The notes beneath the pieces were generated by a model that ran no database searches, was not told where the DNA came from, and saw only the letters and a program-made list of their open reading frames with translations. The translations under genes and the position numbers were made by a program. A stretch of DNA of 64,000 bases from the NCBI RefSeq assembly GCF_003259845.1, contig NZ_QLMJ01000003.1, positions 248,001 to 312,000 of the forward strand, given 5' to 3'. Within the stretch, counting starts at the first letter, position 1. Each line of letters begins with the position of its first letter. The stretch comes from Actinoplanes lutulentus (lineage in GTDB: Bacteria; Actinomycetota; Actinomycetes; Mycobacteriales; Micromonosporaceae). Shown here in pieces: positions 1 to 8,381 of this stretch.

Positions 1-300
1 CGGGACGTCCTCGCTCTCGGTCGCGAAGCTCTCCAGATACGGAAGAAGCTCCTCGGCGAGCTCGGCGAAGAACGCGAACCGCAGGTCCCGGTCGCGCGGC
101 TGGGTCACCACGAGCAGACGCGGAGCCTTATGCGAAGCGCCGACCATGGCCGCCAGCGGCGCGTTCGCCTCGCCGGCCATGGCGAGCGGGATGAGCACCA
201 GCGGATGGTCCTGAACGTGCAGGTGCCGCACGGTGGCGATCGGCTGGGCCCGGCCGGCGACGAGGGCCTGAGCCCGCGCCAGCGCGGTCAACGTACTCAA
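1..300 (-). CDS. Unknown protein, N-terminal part (cut by left window edge)
   Basis: An open frame runs on the minus strand from a TTG at 300 to the window edge, giving about 100 residues beginning MSTLTALARAQALVAG. The TTG overlaps the TGA of the nuclease gene upstream (TTGA), so the two are probably translationally coupled. The part seen is soluble and mixed alpha/beta, with phrases such as LVLIPLAMAGEANAPLAAMVG and RLLVVTQPRDRD. I do not recognise the family. Coupling to a RecB/Cas4-like nuclease suggests a partner in the same DNA-related task, but that is inference. Confidence 0.55.
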   Translation of the reverse strand, partial: MSTLTALARAQALVAGRAQPIATVRHLHVQDHPLVLIPLAMAGEANAPLAAMVGASHKAPRLLVVTQPRDRDLRFAFFAELAEELLPYLESFATESEDVP

Positions 301-1337
301 TAGAGAGCCTCGTTGCGCAACCTCAGCGCGGCCTGCAGCAGCGCCGCCGACTCCGCCTGGTCCTCGGTGGGCGCCTGACGCCCCTCCGCGAGCGCCAGCA
401 CCTCGTCCACGCTCTCGATCCCGCCCAGCGCCTCCCGGACCGTACGCCCGAGCACCGCCGTCCCTCCGGCGGCCTCGTGCCGGCAGTACACCGACAGCTC
501 GCACGCCGACAGGCACTCCGGCGCGTACCGCGGCTCGATGTGCCCGAGCGCCTCGACCAGCGCGGCCGGCTCAAGGGTCACGTCGAAGCTCACGAAGTCC
601 GGCAGCTCGGCGATCAGCGACGACACCGAGGACAGCCGGGACAGCTGGCGGCGCAGCGTGGAGAGCTGCTTGCGGACGTCGAGCACTACCGCTTTCGGGC
701 TGAGCGAGAAGTTCTCCGGGCAGACCAGCACGACCTCGTGGCTGACCAGCATCGGATCCTGGCCGAGGCGGGTGAGCAGCTCCCGGAGCGCCAGCACGTA
801 AACGGCGGCCTGCACGGCGGCCGCCGAGACCTTGGCGCTGTCGGCCTGGTCGTCGACGATCGCGAACGACTTGATCTCGACGACCTGGAGGCGGCCCTGG
901 TTCGCGTACGCCACAAGGTCGGGTTCCAGGTAGACGGTCTGGCCGGCCACGTCGAGGGTGAGCAGCGGGTGGTCGATCAGGGCGGCCCGCGCGCCGGCGA
1001 TCGCCTTGACGGTCTGTGCGTGGCGGTCGTCGACCGACGAGGCTCCAAGATCTTGATAGGCCAGCGACGAGGAGGCGCCGAGCACCGAGCGCAGCAGCTC
1101 GCAGTCGTCGGCCTTCAGCATCGCCTCGAACGCGTTGCCCCGGGACAGCGCGAAACGGGACTGGCCGAAGCTGCCGGGGAAGCCGAGTTGCTCGCCGAGT
1201 TTCACCTTGTCGACTCCGGCGGCGTCCAGGACGGCCCGGCGGGAGCAGCCAGGGTTGCCGGTGAGCGCGGCGATCGTCCGCGCGTTGTGCCGCTTGGCTT
1301 TCGCCGGTCCGCGCAGCTGATTGAGCCGGTCATCCAT
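297..1337 (-). CDS. Cas4/RecB-family PD-(D/E)XK nuclease with Fe-S cysteines
   Basis: A 346-residue protein from the ATG at 1337 (MDDRLNQL); a GGGGTG stretch precedes it, whereas the longer frame to 1379 has no ribosome site. The PD-(D/E)XK core is visible: Asp140 in EPDLVAY, Glu154-x-Lys156 in VEIKSF, and a QAAVY motif at 176-180. One cysteine near residue 31 and three near the C terminus (275, 279, 285; C-x3-C-x5-C) match the 4Fe-4S layout of Cas4 and AddB nuclease domains. It is probably a DNA exonuclease or recombination nuclease. There is no CRISPR array or cas gene in the window, so a CRISPR role is not supported. The downstream gene overlaps by four bases. Confidence 0.75.
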   Translation of the reverse strand: MDDRLNQLRGPAKAKRHNARTIAALTGNPGCSRRAVLDAAGVDKVKLGEQLGFPGSFGQSRFALSRGNAFEAMLKADDCELLRSVLGASSSLAYQDLGASSVDDRHAQTVKAIAGARAALIDHPLLTLDVAGQTVYLEPDLVAYANQGRLQVVEIKSFAIVDDQADSAKVSAAAVQAAVYVLALRELLTRLGQDPMLVSHEVVLVCPENFSLSPKAVVLDVRKQLSTLRRQLSRLSSVSSLIAELPDFVSFDVTLEPAALVEALGHIEPRYAPECLSACELSVYCRHEAAGGTAVLGRTVREALGGIESVDEVLALAEGRQAPTEDQAESAALLQAALRLRNEALY

Positions 1338-1478
1338 CAAACGCACCCCAAAAAACGACAGGCGAAACTGGGGACCCACTGTAGATCTTCACACGCGTGT
1401 TTTCCTACGTTTCACCCACGAGAGGTGAATAAAACGCACGTATCGGACACAAATGCCACGGCGCGCTACGTTCGAGGA

Positions 1479-1763
1479 ATGCCGAAGGCTATCTGGAACG
1501 ACGAAGTGATCGCGGAAAGCGACGACACGGTGGTTGTCGAGGGCAATACGTACTTCCCCCTCACCAGCGTGCGTGAGGACGTGCTCGTGCCGTCGGAGAC
1601 GCACAGCGTCTGCCTATGGAAGGGCAAGGCGTCCTACTACTCCCTCCAAGCCAACGGGAACACAGCGCCGGATGCCGCCTGGTACTACCCCGACCCCAAA
1701 CCGGATGCCTCAGCGGTGCGTGACCGCGTCGCGTTCCGGAAAGACGTCCACGTCGAAGCGTAA
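1479..1763 (+). CDS. DUF427 domain protein
   Basis: A 94-residue protein from the ATG at 1479 (MPKAIWNDEVIAESDDT), preceded by CGAGGA. The pattern W(N/K)-hhAES-ddtvvveGn-YFP, then LxPSxThSxCxWKGxAxYY and AWYYPxPKxxA, is that of DUF427 (Pfam NTP_transf_9 group), a small beta-rich fold of unknown biochemical role. It covers the whole family length. It diverges from the nuclease gene and converges with the next gene, so it is probably transcribed alone. The function is unknown. Confidence 0.85.
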   Translation: MPKAIWNDEVIAESDDTVVVEGNTYFPLTSVREDVLVPSETHSVCLWKGKASYYSLQANGNTAPDAAWYYPDPKPDASAVRDRVAFRKDVHVEA

Positions 1764-1775
1764 GAAAACCTGACC

Positions 1776-1810
1776 GGAGGCCCGCTCACGTGATGCGGGG
1801 GTGGGCCTCC
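1776..1810. terminator. Hairpin between convergent genes
   Basis: GGAGGCCC at 1776-1783 pairs with GGGCCTCC at 1803-1810. It lies just after the DUF427 stop and overlaps the end of the convergent gene. There is no clear T-tract, so its use as a terminator is inferred. Confidence 0.4.
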
Positions 1811-2187
1811 TCGATCGCACTGACCTCCAGGTAATCCAGCATGTCCCGCTGTTCCTCCGGGTCCAGCGCCGCGAAAGCCGCGTACGCCTCGTCCCGCGCG
1901 TGCCCGGTCTCCGCCGCCAGCAGCGCGATGATCGCCGACCAGGCCAGCGAGACCCGGTCGAAGAGCCGCGCCCGGCGCAGCGAGTCGAGCCGGGACAGCA
2001 TCCCGATCTTGGTCGCCGCGTCGTCATCGGTCGGCACCCGGTCGCAGAGCTCGAAGAGCGCCTTACCCCGGTACGGATGCTCGGCCTCGACCATCCTCGC
2101 CAGCTCCGAGTTGTTCATCTGATCCACCGGCGGCGCCGGGCCCCGACGGGGCAGCGACGGAGTGGGTTCACCTGGCACGACTGTCAC
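1786..2187 (-). CDS. Unknown actinomycete protein, 133 aa
   Basis: A 133-residue protein, possibly starting instead at an internal ATG (MNNSELARMVEAEHPYRG, 23 residues in). The first 23 residues are proline-rich and may not be translated. The rest is a compact helical protein: SELARMVEAEHPYRGKALFELC, then SLRRARLFDRVSLAWSAIIALLA and DPEEQRDMLDYLEVSAIEEA. No catalytic motif or membrane segment is seen. It converges with the DUF427 gene and diverges from the FxSxx peptide gene. I do not recognise the family. Confidence 0.6.
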   Translation of the reverse strand: MTVVPGEPTPSLPRRGPAPPVDQMNNSELARMVEAEHPYRGKALFELCDRVPTDDDAATKIGMLSRLDSLRRARLFDRVSLAWSAIIALLAAETGHARDEAYAAFAALDPEEQRDMLDYLEVSAIEEAHPRIT

Positions 2188-2522
2188 GTCCGCTCTCGAA
2201 TCCGTTGCCCGGCGACTGATGCGGCAACGTGGGGGTGTTCTGAAAGGTGGGGAATGGCGGCGCCGGCATCACCGGCTCGTCCGCCTCATCCTGGCCCGCC
2301 GGTGGAGCGGCCGCACCGCCACTTTCGGCGCCTGGCTCTACACCCAGCACGATTTCGCCCTCCGTTACCGCTTGCGGTCGTGTTGTCCCATGAGATCACG
2401 GCGACGCAACCCTGTGCGAGCACCCACGGTAGTGACTCCCGCCGGTCACCCGACCCGACGACCGCCGTAACCTTGCGGCAACGCATCGACCGACACCGAG
2501 GCAGCACCGGAGGAGAAGGCCC
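2188..2522. other. 335-bp intergenic region upstream of the peptide gene
   Basis: No convincing gene is seen. Open frames here are arginine- or proline-rich and lack a start context. Near the right end, TAACCT at 2468-2473 fits a TANNNT -10 box for the plus-strand peptide gene, leaving a leader of about 45 bases. No matching -35 box is clear. Confidence 0.45.
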
Positions 2523-2711
2523 GTGGACGCAGGCCAGGACGGCGGGGGGACGCCGGAGGAGTGGCGATCAGTGATGATCGACATTTCCGGGGCCACCCTG
2601 GCGGAACTCGTCGAAGAGGACACATCTGCCCTCGCCCACGCCTTGCGCCGTGTCACCGACGAGCTGGATCGGCAGGGTGAGCCGATCGCCGGCTTCAACT
2701 CGGCGATCTGA
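2523..2711 (+). CDS. fxsA: FxSxx-COOH (FxsA-type) ribosomal peptide precursor
   Basis: A 62-residue peptide from the GTG at 2523, with GGAGGAG eight bases upstream; a second GGAGGAG-preceded ATG at 2573 would give 45 residues. It ends exactly in F-N-S-A-I, the FxSxx carboxyl-terminal signature of FxsA peptides. The preceding part (LAELVEEDTSALAHALRRVTDEL) has the amphipathic leader look of that family. In known systems a radical-SAM enzyme (FxsB) crosslinks the FxS motif into a cyclophane. Here the next gene, overlapping by one base (TGATG), is a HExxH protein, so the peptide is presumably modified by it. No FxsB gene is in the window. Confidence 0.82.
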   Translation: MDAGQDGGGTPEEWRSVMIDISGATLAELVEEDTSALAHALRRVTDELDRQGEPIAGFNSAI

Positions 2712-4147
2712 TGCGACCACAGCCCTTCCTGCTCACCGACACCGCTTTCGCCGCCCTCGGCGCCGGCCGCCCGGACTCGGACACCCTCGACACGCTCCGG
2801 CGCGCCCAGCTCAGCCGCACCCTGCTCCTGCTGCGCGAGATCCGCCGCCGCCTCCCGCACACCCCCGCGTGGTACTCCCGCCTCACCACCGCCGCCCCCG
2901 ACGAGGCGAATCGGCTGATCGCCGACCCGATGACCGCTCTCTGGGCCGCCCAGGCGCTGCGCGCCGGCAACGAGGCGACAAACCATGACCTCCCCCAGCC
3001 AGGACTCCCCCTCACCGCCACTGCCCAAGATCAAATTCTTGGGGTACGCGTAGAGGACTCCAGCTCCGTGCGACACGGACTGGGTCTTCCGCCTTCGGCA
3101 CCCCTCACCACCGCCGAACGAGACCACTGGCAGCGCTGCCTCGACGGGGCCTGGCAGATCCTGGCGAGCCGGCACCGCCCGGCCGCCGAGATGCTCGCCG
3201 CCGTCCTGAAAGTGATCGTGCCGGTCCGGCCCGACCCGGCGGCCGAGGGGATCAGCGCCACCTCGTCCGAGGCGTTCGGCGCGGTCGCCATGTCCTCGCC
3301 GGCCGGCCCGGCCGCGCTCGCCGTGGGCCTGCTGCACGAGACCCAGCACAGCGTGCTGAACGCCACGAACCTGCTCTTCGACCTGGTCCGCCCGGGTGGC
3401 GGCCCCGGCTATTCGCCGTGGCGTGACGACCCGAGGCCCGCGTCCGGCGTGCTGCACGGCACCTACGCCTACCTGGCCGTGACCCGGTTCTGGCGTACCG
3501 AGCGGACAGCGGGCGGCGGCAGCGGCCGGGCGGCCGAGTTCGAGTTCGCCCGCTGGCGGGTCGCGGTGGCCGAGGCGGCCGAGCTGCTGATCGGCGGTGG
3601 GGAGCTGACCGAGGCCGGCGCCCGGTTCGTGGCCGCGCTGCTCGACGAGGTGCGGCCGTGGCTCGCCGAACCGGTCGAGCCGGAGATCGAGCGCCTCGCC
3701 ACGCTGGCCCGTACCGACCACCGGCTGCGCTGGCGCCTGCGGAACCTGACCGTCGCGCCGGACGACACCGCCGAACTGGCGGCCGCCTGGCGAGCGGGCC
3801 GCCCGGCACCGGCGGTCACGTCGGTCCTGGCGCCGGGCACCGGCCGGGCGCTGGAGAACAGCCCCCGGCTGCGGCTCGTCCGCTCGCTGGTCAAGGGCCA
3901 GGACGCCGGACAGGACGAGTTCGCGGCGGACGGCGACGCCGCCTGTGTGCGGGGCGATGACGGTGCCGCGCTTCGTGCGTACGAAATGGGCCTGGAAAAA
4001 GAGCGGGACCATGATCTGACCTGGGCGGGCCTCGCCCTGGTCTCCCCGCGCCCGGCCTTGCGCTCGCGACCGGAGGTGGTGAAGGCCGCCGCGATGGCCG
4101 CGCCGGAGGCTCCGGTGGACGCGCTCGCCGATTGGCTCTCCGGATAG
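2711..4147 (+). CDS. HExxH-motif putative peptide beta-hydroxylase
   Basis: A 478-residue protein whose ATG overlaps the TGA of the precursor gene. HETQH at 209-213, inside a hydrophobic helix (AVGLLHETQHSVLNA), and a later LHGTYAYLAV with His249 supply the metal ligands expected of the HExxH peptide-modification family found next to FxSxx peptides; some members are 2-oxoglutarate-dependent peptide beta-hydroxylases. The N-terminal 150 residues may recognise the substrate. No CxxxCxxC motif is present, so this is not a fused radical-SAM enzyme. The expected role is iron- and 2-oxoglutarate-dependent hydroxylation of the precursor core. A zinc-peptidase reading of HExxH is less likely given the partner gene. 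Confidence 0.75.
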   Translation: MRPQPFLLTDTAFAALGAGRPDSDTLDTLRRAQLSRTLLLLREIRRRLPHTPAWYSRLTTAAPDEANRLIADPMTALWAAQALRAGNEATNHDLPQPGLPLTATAQDQILGVRVEDSSSVRHGLGLPPSAPLTTAERDHWQRCLDGAWQILASRHRPAAEMLAAVLKVIVPVRPDPAAEGISATSSEAFGAVAMSSPAGPAALAVGLLHETQHSVLNATNLLFDLVRPGGGPGYSPWRDDPRPASGVLHGTYAYLAVTRFWRTERTAGGGSGRAAEFEFARWRVAVAEAAELLIGGGELTEAGARFVAALLDEVRPWLAEPVEPEIERLATLARTDHRLRWRLRNLTVAPDDTAELAAAWRAGRPAPAVTSVLAPGTGRALENSPRLRLVRSLVKGQDAGQDEFAADGDAACVRGDDGAALRAYEMGLEKERDHDLTWAGLALVSPRPALRSRPEVVKAAAMAAPEAPVDALADWLSG

Positions 4148-4194
4148 CTCATCTGCAGCGCTCCCGGACCGATCTGTCTCGCCGGAGGTGGATC

Positions 4195-5868
4195 GTGGCT
4201 CGCAACGTTCTCTTGGATCGGGTACGGCTCGGTGTCGACGACACCGTCGTCATCGCGTCGCTCGTGCTGCTCGCCTGGCCGGCTGCCGGACCGCAGCAGC
4301 CCGGCATGGGTGACGGGCGGATCGTGCCGTTGCTGGCGGCGCTCTGTCTCGGCCTCGCCGTGCTGCTGCTCGACGGCGGCCGTCCGATGCTGCGTCATGC
4401 GGTGACCGCCGCGGCGCTGCTCGCCGCCGGTTTCCGTCACCTGAACACCGAGCTGGCGCCGGCCGCGATCTGGCTGGTGCTGCTGATCGCGGTGGCGGTG
4501 CTGGTCCGGGAGTTGCTCGGCCGTGGCGCCGAGACCGATCTGAACCGGCAGCAGAGCCTGCTCGCCCAGCACGCGTTCCGCGACCCGCTGACCGGGCTCG
4601 GCAACCGGGCGATGTTCCTGGAGTACGCCGAGGGTGTCATCGACGAGCCGACCCGCGGGCAGACCGCGGTGATCATCGTGGACCTGGACGGGTTCAAGGA
4701 CATCAACGACTTCCACGGGCACGCGATCGGCGACGACCTGCTGCGTGCCGCCGCCGACCGGCTCTCGGTGAACGTCCGCGCCGGTGACACTGTCGCCCGG
4801 CTCGACGGCGACGAGTTCGCGGTGCTGCTGCCCGGCGTCGAGGACGAGCAGGCGGCTCTCGCGGTCGCCGAGCGCGTCCTGGCCGAGCTGCACCGGCCGC
4901 TCAGCGTGGCCGGCATCCCGATGAGCGTCCGGGTCAGCGCCGGTGTGGCCGTCGCCCGCGACGGCGACCGGCTGGACTCCGTGCTGGGCCGCGCCGACCA
5001 GGCGCTGTACCGGGCCAAGCAGGAGGGCGGCGGCCTGGCCCGCCGGTTCGACCCGGTGCTCTTCGCCGCGGCCGAGACCCGCCGCCGGGCCGAGGCCGAC
5101 CTGATGCGCGGGCTGGACGCCGGCGAGTTCGAGGTCTACTACCAGCCGATCGTCGACCTGGACGGCGGCGAGCAGACCGTCGGCGTGGAGGCCCTGATCC
5201 GCTGGCGGCACCCGGAGCACGGCCTGATGGCGCCGGCCCAGTTCCTCGACCTCGCCGAGTCACTCGGCCTGCTCCCCCGGATCGGCGGCTGGGTCCTGGA
5301 GGAGTCCTGCCGGCAGGCGATCACCTGGCAGAACCGGTTCCCCGGGTTCGAGCTCAACGTGAACCTGTCCGCGTCGCAGCTCGGCAACCCACGGCTGATC
5401 GACGAGGTGCAGGCGGTTCTCGACCGTACCGGCCTGCCCCCGCAGGACCTGGTCCTCGAACTCACCGAGTCGGTGGCGCTCACCGACCTGGAGGAGTCGG
5501 CGCGGGTGCTCGGCGCGCTCAAGGCGCTCGGTGTCCGGCTCGCCCTCGACGACTTCGGCACCGGTTTCTCCTCGCTGAGCCACCTCAGCACCCTGCCGGT
5601 GGACGTCGTCAAGATCGACCGCTCGTTCGTCCAGGCCATGCCGGCCAGCGGCGGGGCGTCGGTGGCCGAGGCCGTGCTGCACATCGCCCGGACCTTCAAC
5701 CTGGCGCCGGTCGCCGAGGGCGTCGAGGACGCGGCGACGGCGGCGTGGCTGCGGGAGCTGGGCGCGGGACGGGCGCAGGGTTACCACTTCGCCCGGCCGA
5801 TGCCGGCGGCCGACGTGACCGAGTTGCTGGACCGTCAGGCTGTTGAGGTTTTCAAGGCGATCGCTTAG
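4195..5868 (+). CDS. Membrane GGDEF-EAL cyclic-di-GMP protein
   Basis: A 557-residue protein from the GTG at 4195, with GGAGG six bases upstream; a TTG at 4132 lies inside the previous gene and is disfavoured. Three or four hydrophobic segments in the first 115 residues form a membrane anchor. The GGDEF domain follows, with the signature written DGDEF at 204-208 and an RAGD inhibitory site at 195-198. The EAL domain has EALIRW at 332, NLS, ELTES, DDFGTGFSS, KIDRSFV and an EGVED motif, all expected for an active phosphodiesterase. It probably breaks down or senses cyclic di-GMP; synthase activity is less certain with the altered first glycine. It lies 47 bp after the hydroxylase gene and converges with fxsT. 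Confidence 0.88.
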   Translation: MARNVLLDRVRLGVDDTVVIASLVLLAWPAAGPQQPGMGDGRIVPLLAALCLGLAVLLLDGGRPMLRHAVTAAALLAAGFRHLNTELAPAAIWLVLLIAVAVLVRELLGRGAETDLNRQQSLLAQHAFRDPLTGLGNRAMFLEYAEGVIDEPTRGQTAVIIVDLDGFKDINDFHGHAIGDDLLRAAADRLSVNVRAGDTVARLDGDEFAVLLPGVEDEQAALAVAERVLAELHRPLSVAGIPMSVRVSAGVAVARDGDRLDSVLGRADQALYRAKQEGGGLARRFDPVLFAAAETRRRAEADLMRGLDAGEFEVYYQPIVDLDGGEQTVGVEALIRWRHPEHGLMAPAQFLDLAESLGLLPRIGGWVLEESCRQAITWQNRFPGFELNVNLSASQLGNPRLIDEVQAVLDRTGLPPQDLVLELTESVALTDLEESARVLGALKALGVRLALDDFGTGFSSLSHLSTLPVDVVKIDRSFVQAMPASGGASVAEAVLHIARTFNLAPVAEGVEDAATAAWLRELGAGRAQGYHFARPMPAADVTELLDRQAVEVFKAIA

Positions 5869-8288
5869 AGAGGCGGGAGATCGATATCGGTCTCCAGCCG
5901 CTCGCCGGCGGCGGTCCTCCGGAACACCGGATGGCCGTCGCCGAACACTTTCCGCAGCTCGTCCAAGGCCTGCTGCTGTGATCCCTCGTCGCCGTCGCCG
6001 AGAGCCAGGTTCCACGCGCAGGCCACCGTGTCCGGGTGGTCCGGGCCGCGAACCGCCCGGGACCGGCGCAGCGTGTCGGCGGCCAGCTCGCGGGCCGGCT
6101 GCGCCTCCCCCACCGCGGCCAGGTCGCCGGCCAGGCCGTTCGCACAGCTCAGCGTGAACGGGTGGTCGGCGCCGACACTGCGGCGCAGGCCACCGAGCAC
6201 CTCCTGGTCGATGGTGCGGGCTTCGGCGTACCGGCCGCCGGCGCGGACCACGGCGGCCAGCCCGGCCGAGGCGGCCAGGGTGAACGGGTGCTCGTCACCG
6301 AGCACCGCGTGATAGCGGATCACGGCGCGTTCCAGCAGCTCGTGCGCCCCGGCGAGATCACCCTCGGCACGGGCGCAGTGCGCCAGCGAGACCCCGGCCG
6401 CGAGCGTGTCCACGCTCAGATCGCCGAACCGCTGCCGGCAGGCCGCGAAGTTCGCCGCGGCCAGCTCGCGGGCCTCCGGCTCACCGCGGCGGCGGGCCGC
6501 CATCGCGGCGAACCGGCCGGCCCAGAGCGCGAATGGGTGATCGGCCGGCACCCGGCCGGCCGGCTCACCGGCGAGCAGTTCGGCCGCGCCGGCGTAATCG
6601 CCGAGGCCGTACAGGTCGAAGGCGAGACCGGTCCGCGACGACAGCGTCTCCGGATGCCCGTCAACGAAGATCGCCTGGCGGTGCCGCAGGGTCTGCTCGT
6701 CGAGCGCCCGGGCGCCCCGGAAGTCGCCGAGCAGCCGCAGGTCGGCCGCGAGGTTGTTGGCGCAGCGCAGCGCGGTCGGGAAGCTCTCGCCGAACAGCCG
6801 CCGGTAACGCACCAGGTTGTCCGCGTCGAGCTGCCGGGCCTGCCCGAAGTGGCCCTGCATCCGCAGGTCGCCGCCGACGCTGTTCGCGGTGGCAAGCGTC
6901 GCCTCGTCGTCGGCGCCGAAGACCTCCCGCTGGGTACGCAACGTCTGCAGGTTCAGATTGCGGGCGTCGGCCGTGCGGCCCACCGCCCGCAACGCGTTCG
7001 CCAGGTGGAACGCGGCCAGCAGCGTCTGCTCCGCCGTCTCGCCGAGCCCGTCGCGCCAGCGGGCCACCGCCGAGCTCGCGAGGTCACGGCTGGAGTCGTA
7101 GTCACCCCGGGCGAAATGGAACCGGATGCAGTTGATGACGAGCTGGCGTACCTCTTCGGCGTCGCCGCCCAGCAGGTCGGAGTGGATCAGATGCGGGGCC
7201 AGTTCGGCGTACCGGTACCAGCCGGCCGGGTTGTCCGGGTCCCCCGGGTCGGCAGCGGCCAGCATCCCCCGGACCGTACGCAGCAGCGCCGCGTGCCGTT
7301 CCGAGGTGAGCTCCTGGCCGAACATGCCCCGGACCAGCGGGTGCACGGTGAGGCTCTCGCCGGCCGGGTCCAGATCGGCCAGACCGTAACGGCCGATCCG
7401 GCGCATCGCGGCGCGCAGCCGGCGCTCGACCCGGACCGTCCGGGACAGCTCGCCCTCCAGCGGCAGGGTGCGTGCCGCCCAGAGCAGCCGCCACGAGATC
7501 GGCGCGCTGGCCAGGAACGTGCAGAGCTCCAGCAGGATCCGGTCGGCCGGCGCGTTCTCACCCAGCGCCTCGGCGGCCAGTCCCCAGGCGACCCGGATCG
7601 GGGTGGGGAAGGCCAGCTCGGCGGCGCGTTCGTCGTACCGTCGCAGGTAATCGGCGAGCGGCCAGCCCGCGGCGTCGCGAACAGCCGAGGCCAGGTCGAG
7701 GGCCATCGGCACGTCGTCCAGACGGGACGCCAGCAGGTCGGCATCGGACGCGGACAGTTCCGGCGCCCGGGCCCGCAGCAGGTCCACACTGTCCGACCGG
7801 TCGAAGATCGGCACCGGCATCGCCTGCGCCACCTCGGCCGTCCAGCGCGGGTTGCGGCTGGTCACCAGCACATGCCCGGCCCCGCTGGGCAGGTACGGCA
7901 TGATGTCCTCGGGCCGGTTCGCGTTCTCGAAGACGACCAGCCAGTTGCGGTACGGCTCCCCCCGGCTCAGCGCGTCGCGGACAGCGCCGAGCGTCCGGTT
8001 GAGATCGCGGGCCTCGGGCACACCCAGGCGCTGCGCCAGGCCGGCGAGGGCGGCGCGCATCCCGGCGTTCTGCTCGGCGGGGATCCACCAGACCAGGTCG
8101 TAACTGTCGGCGTGCCGGTAGGCATACTCCACAGCCAACTGGGTACGCCCAGTACCGCCGAGTTGGTGGTCCGGGCTCGGCAGCAACACCACCGGACCGT
8201 TGCCGAGCAGGCCACGCACCCGGGTCAGCAACTCCTCCCGGCCCACGAAGCGGGGGTTGCGCGGCGGCAGACCGCCACGGATCGGCAC
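5865..8288 (-). CDS. fxsT: FxsT-like NTPase/TPR protein of FxSxx-COOH systems
   Basis: An 807-residue protein from the GTG at 8288, with GAGGAG six bases before. It starts PPRNPRFVGREELL and has an NB-ARC/STAND-type P-loop (GGTGRTQ at 44-50, arginine in place of the usual lysine), then YDLVWWIPAEQ, VVFENA and VTSRNP (sensor-like). The C-terminal half is a run of about 42-residue TPR units of the kind (A)RxLxxxTLRxxRxxFGxDHPxTLxxAxxLAxxLR. This matches the TPR protein annotated with FxSxx-COOH systems. Its stop overlaps that of the GGDEF-EAL gene on the other strand. The role is unknown; signalling or regulation of peptide production is a guess. Confidence 0.75.
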   Translation of the reverse strand: MPIRGGLPPRNPRFVGREELLTRVRGLLGNGPVVLLPSPDHQLGGTGRTQLAVEYAYRHADSYDLVWWIPAEQNAGMRAALAGLAQRLGVPEARDLNRTLGAVRDALSRGEPYRNWLVVFENANRPEDIMPYLPSGAGHVLVTSRNPRWTAEVAQAMPVPIFDRSDSVDLLRARAPELSASDADLLASRLDDVPMALDLASAVRDAAGWPLADYLRRYDERAAELAFPTPIRVAWGLAAEALGENAPADRILLELCTFLASAPISWRLLWAARTLPLEGELSRTVRVERRLRAAMRRIGRYGLADLDPAGESLTVHPLVRGMFGQELTSERHAALLRTVRGMLAAADPGDPDNPAGWYRYAELAPHLIHSDLLGGDAEEVRQLVINCIRFHFARGDYDSSRDLASSAVARWRDGLGETAEQTLLAAFHLANALRAVGRTADARNLNLQTLRTQREVFGADDEATLATANSVGGDLRMQGHFGQARQLDADNLVRYRRLFGESFPTALRCANNLAADLRLLGDFRGARALDEQTLRHRQAIFVDGHPETLSSRTGLAFDLYGLGDYAGAAELLAGEPAGRVPADHPFALWAGRFAAMAARRRGEPEARELAAANFAACRQRFGDLSVDTLAAGVSLAHCARAEGDLAGAHELLERAVIRYHAVLGDEHPFTLAASAGLAAVVRAGGRYAEARTIDQEVLGGLRRSVGADHPFTLSCANGLAGDLAAVGEAQPARELAADTLRRSRAVRGPDHPDTVACAWNLALGDGDEGSQQQALDELRKVFGDGHPVFRRTAAGERLETDIDLPPL

Positions 8289-8381
8289 ACTGTGCTCCTC
8301 ACGTGTTGGTGATGCCGATTACCGTACGTGGAACCCCCGCCAACGCAAAGCGGGCACCCGCCCGGAACGGAAGGTCCCCCC

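Noticed and set aside
2396..4012. A 538-residue minus-strand open frame across the peptide locus
   Set aside because: It runs opposite the HExxH gene and the precursor with shadow composition; the plus-strand genes have ribosome sites and family motifs.
6036..8312. A 758-residue plus-strand open frame opposite fxsT
   Set aside because: Arg/Gly/Gln-rich composition typical of antisense to a TPR gene; no motifs and no start signal.
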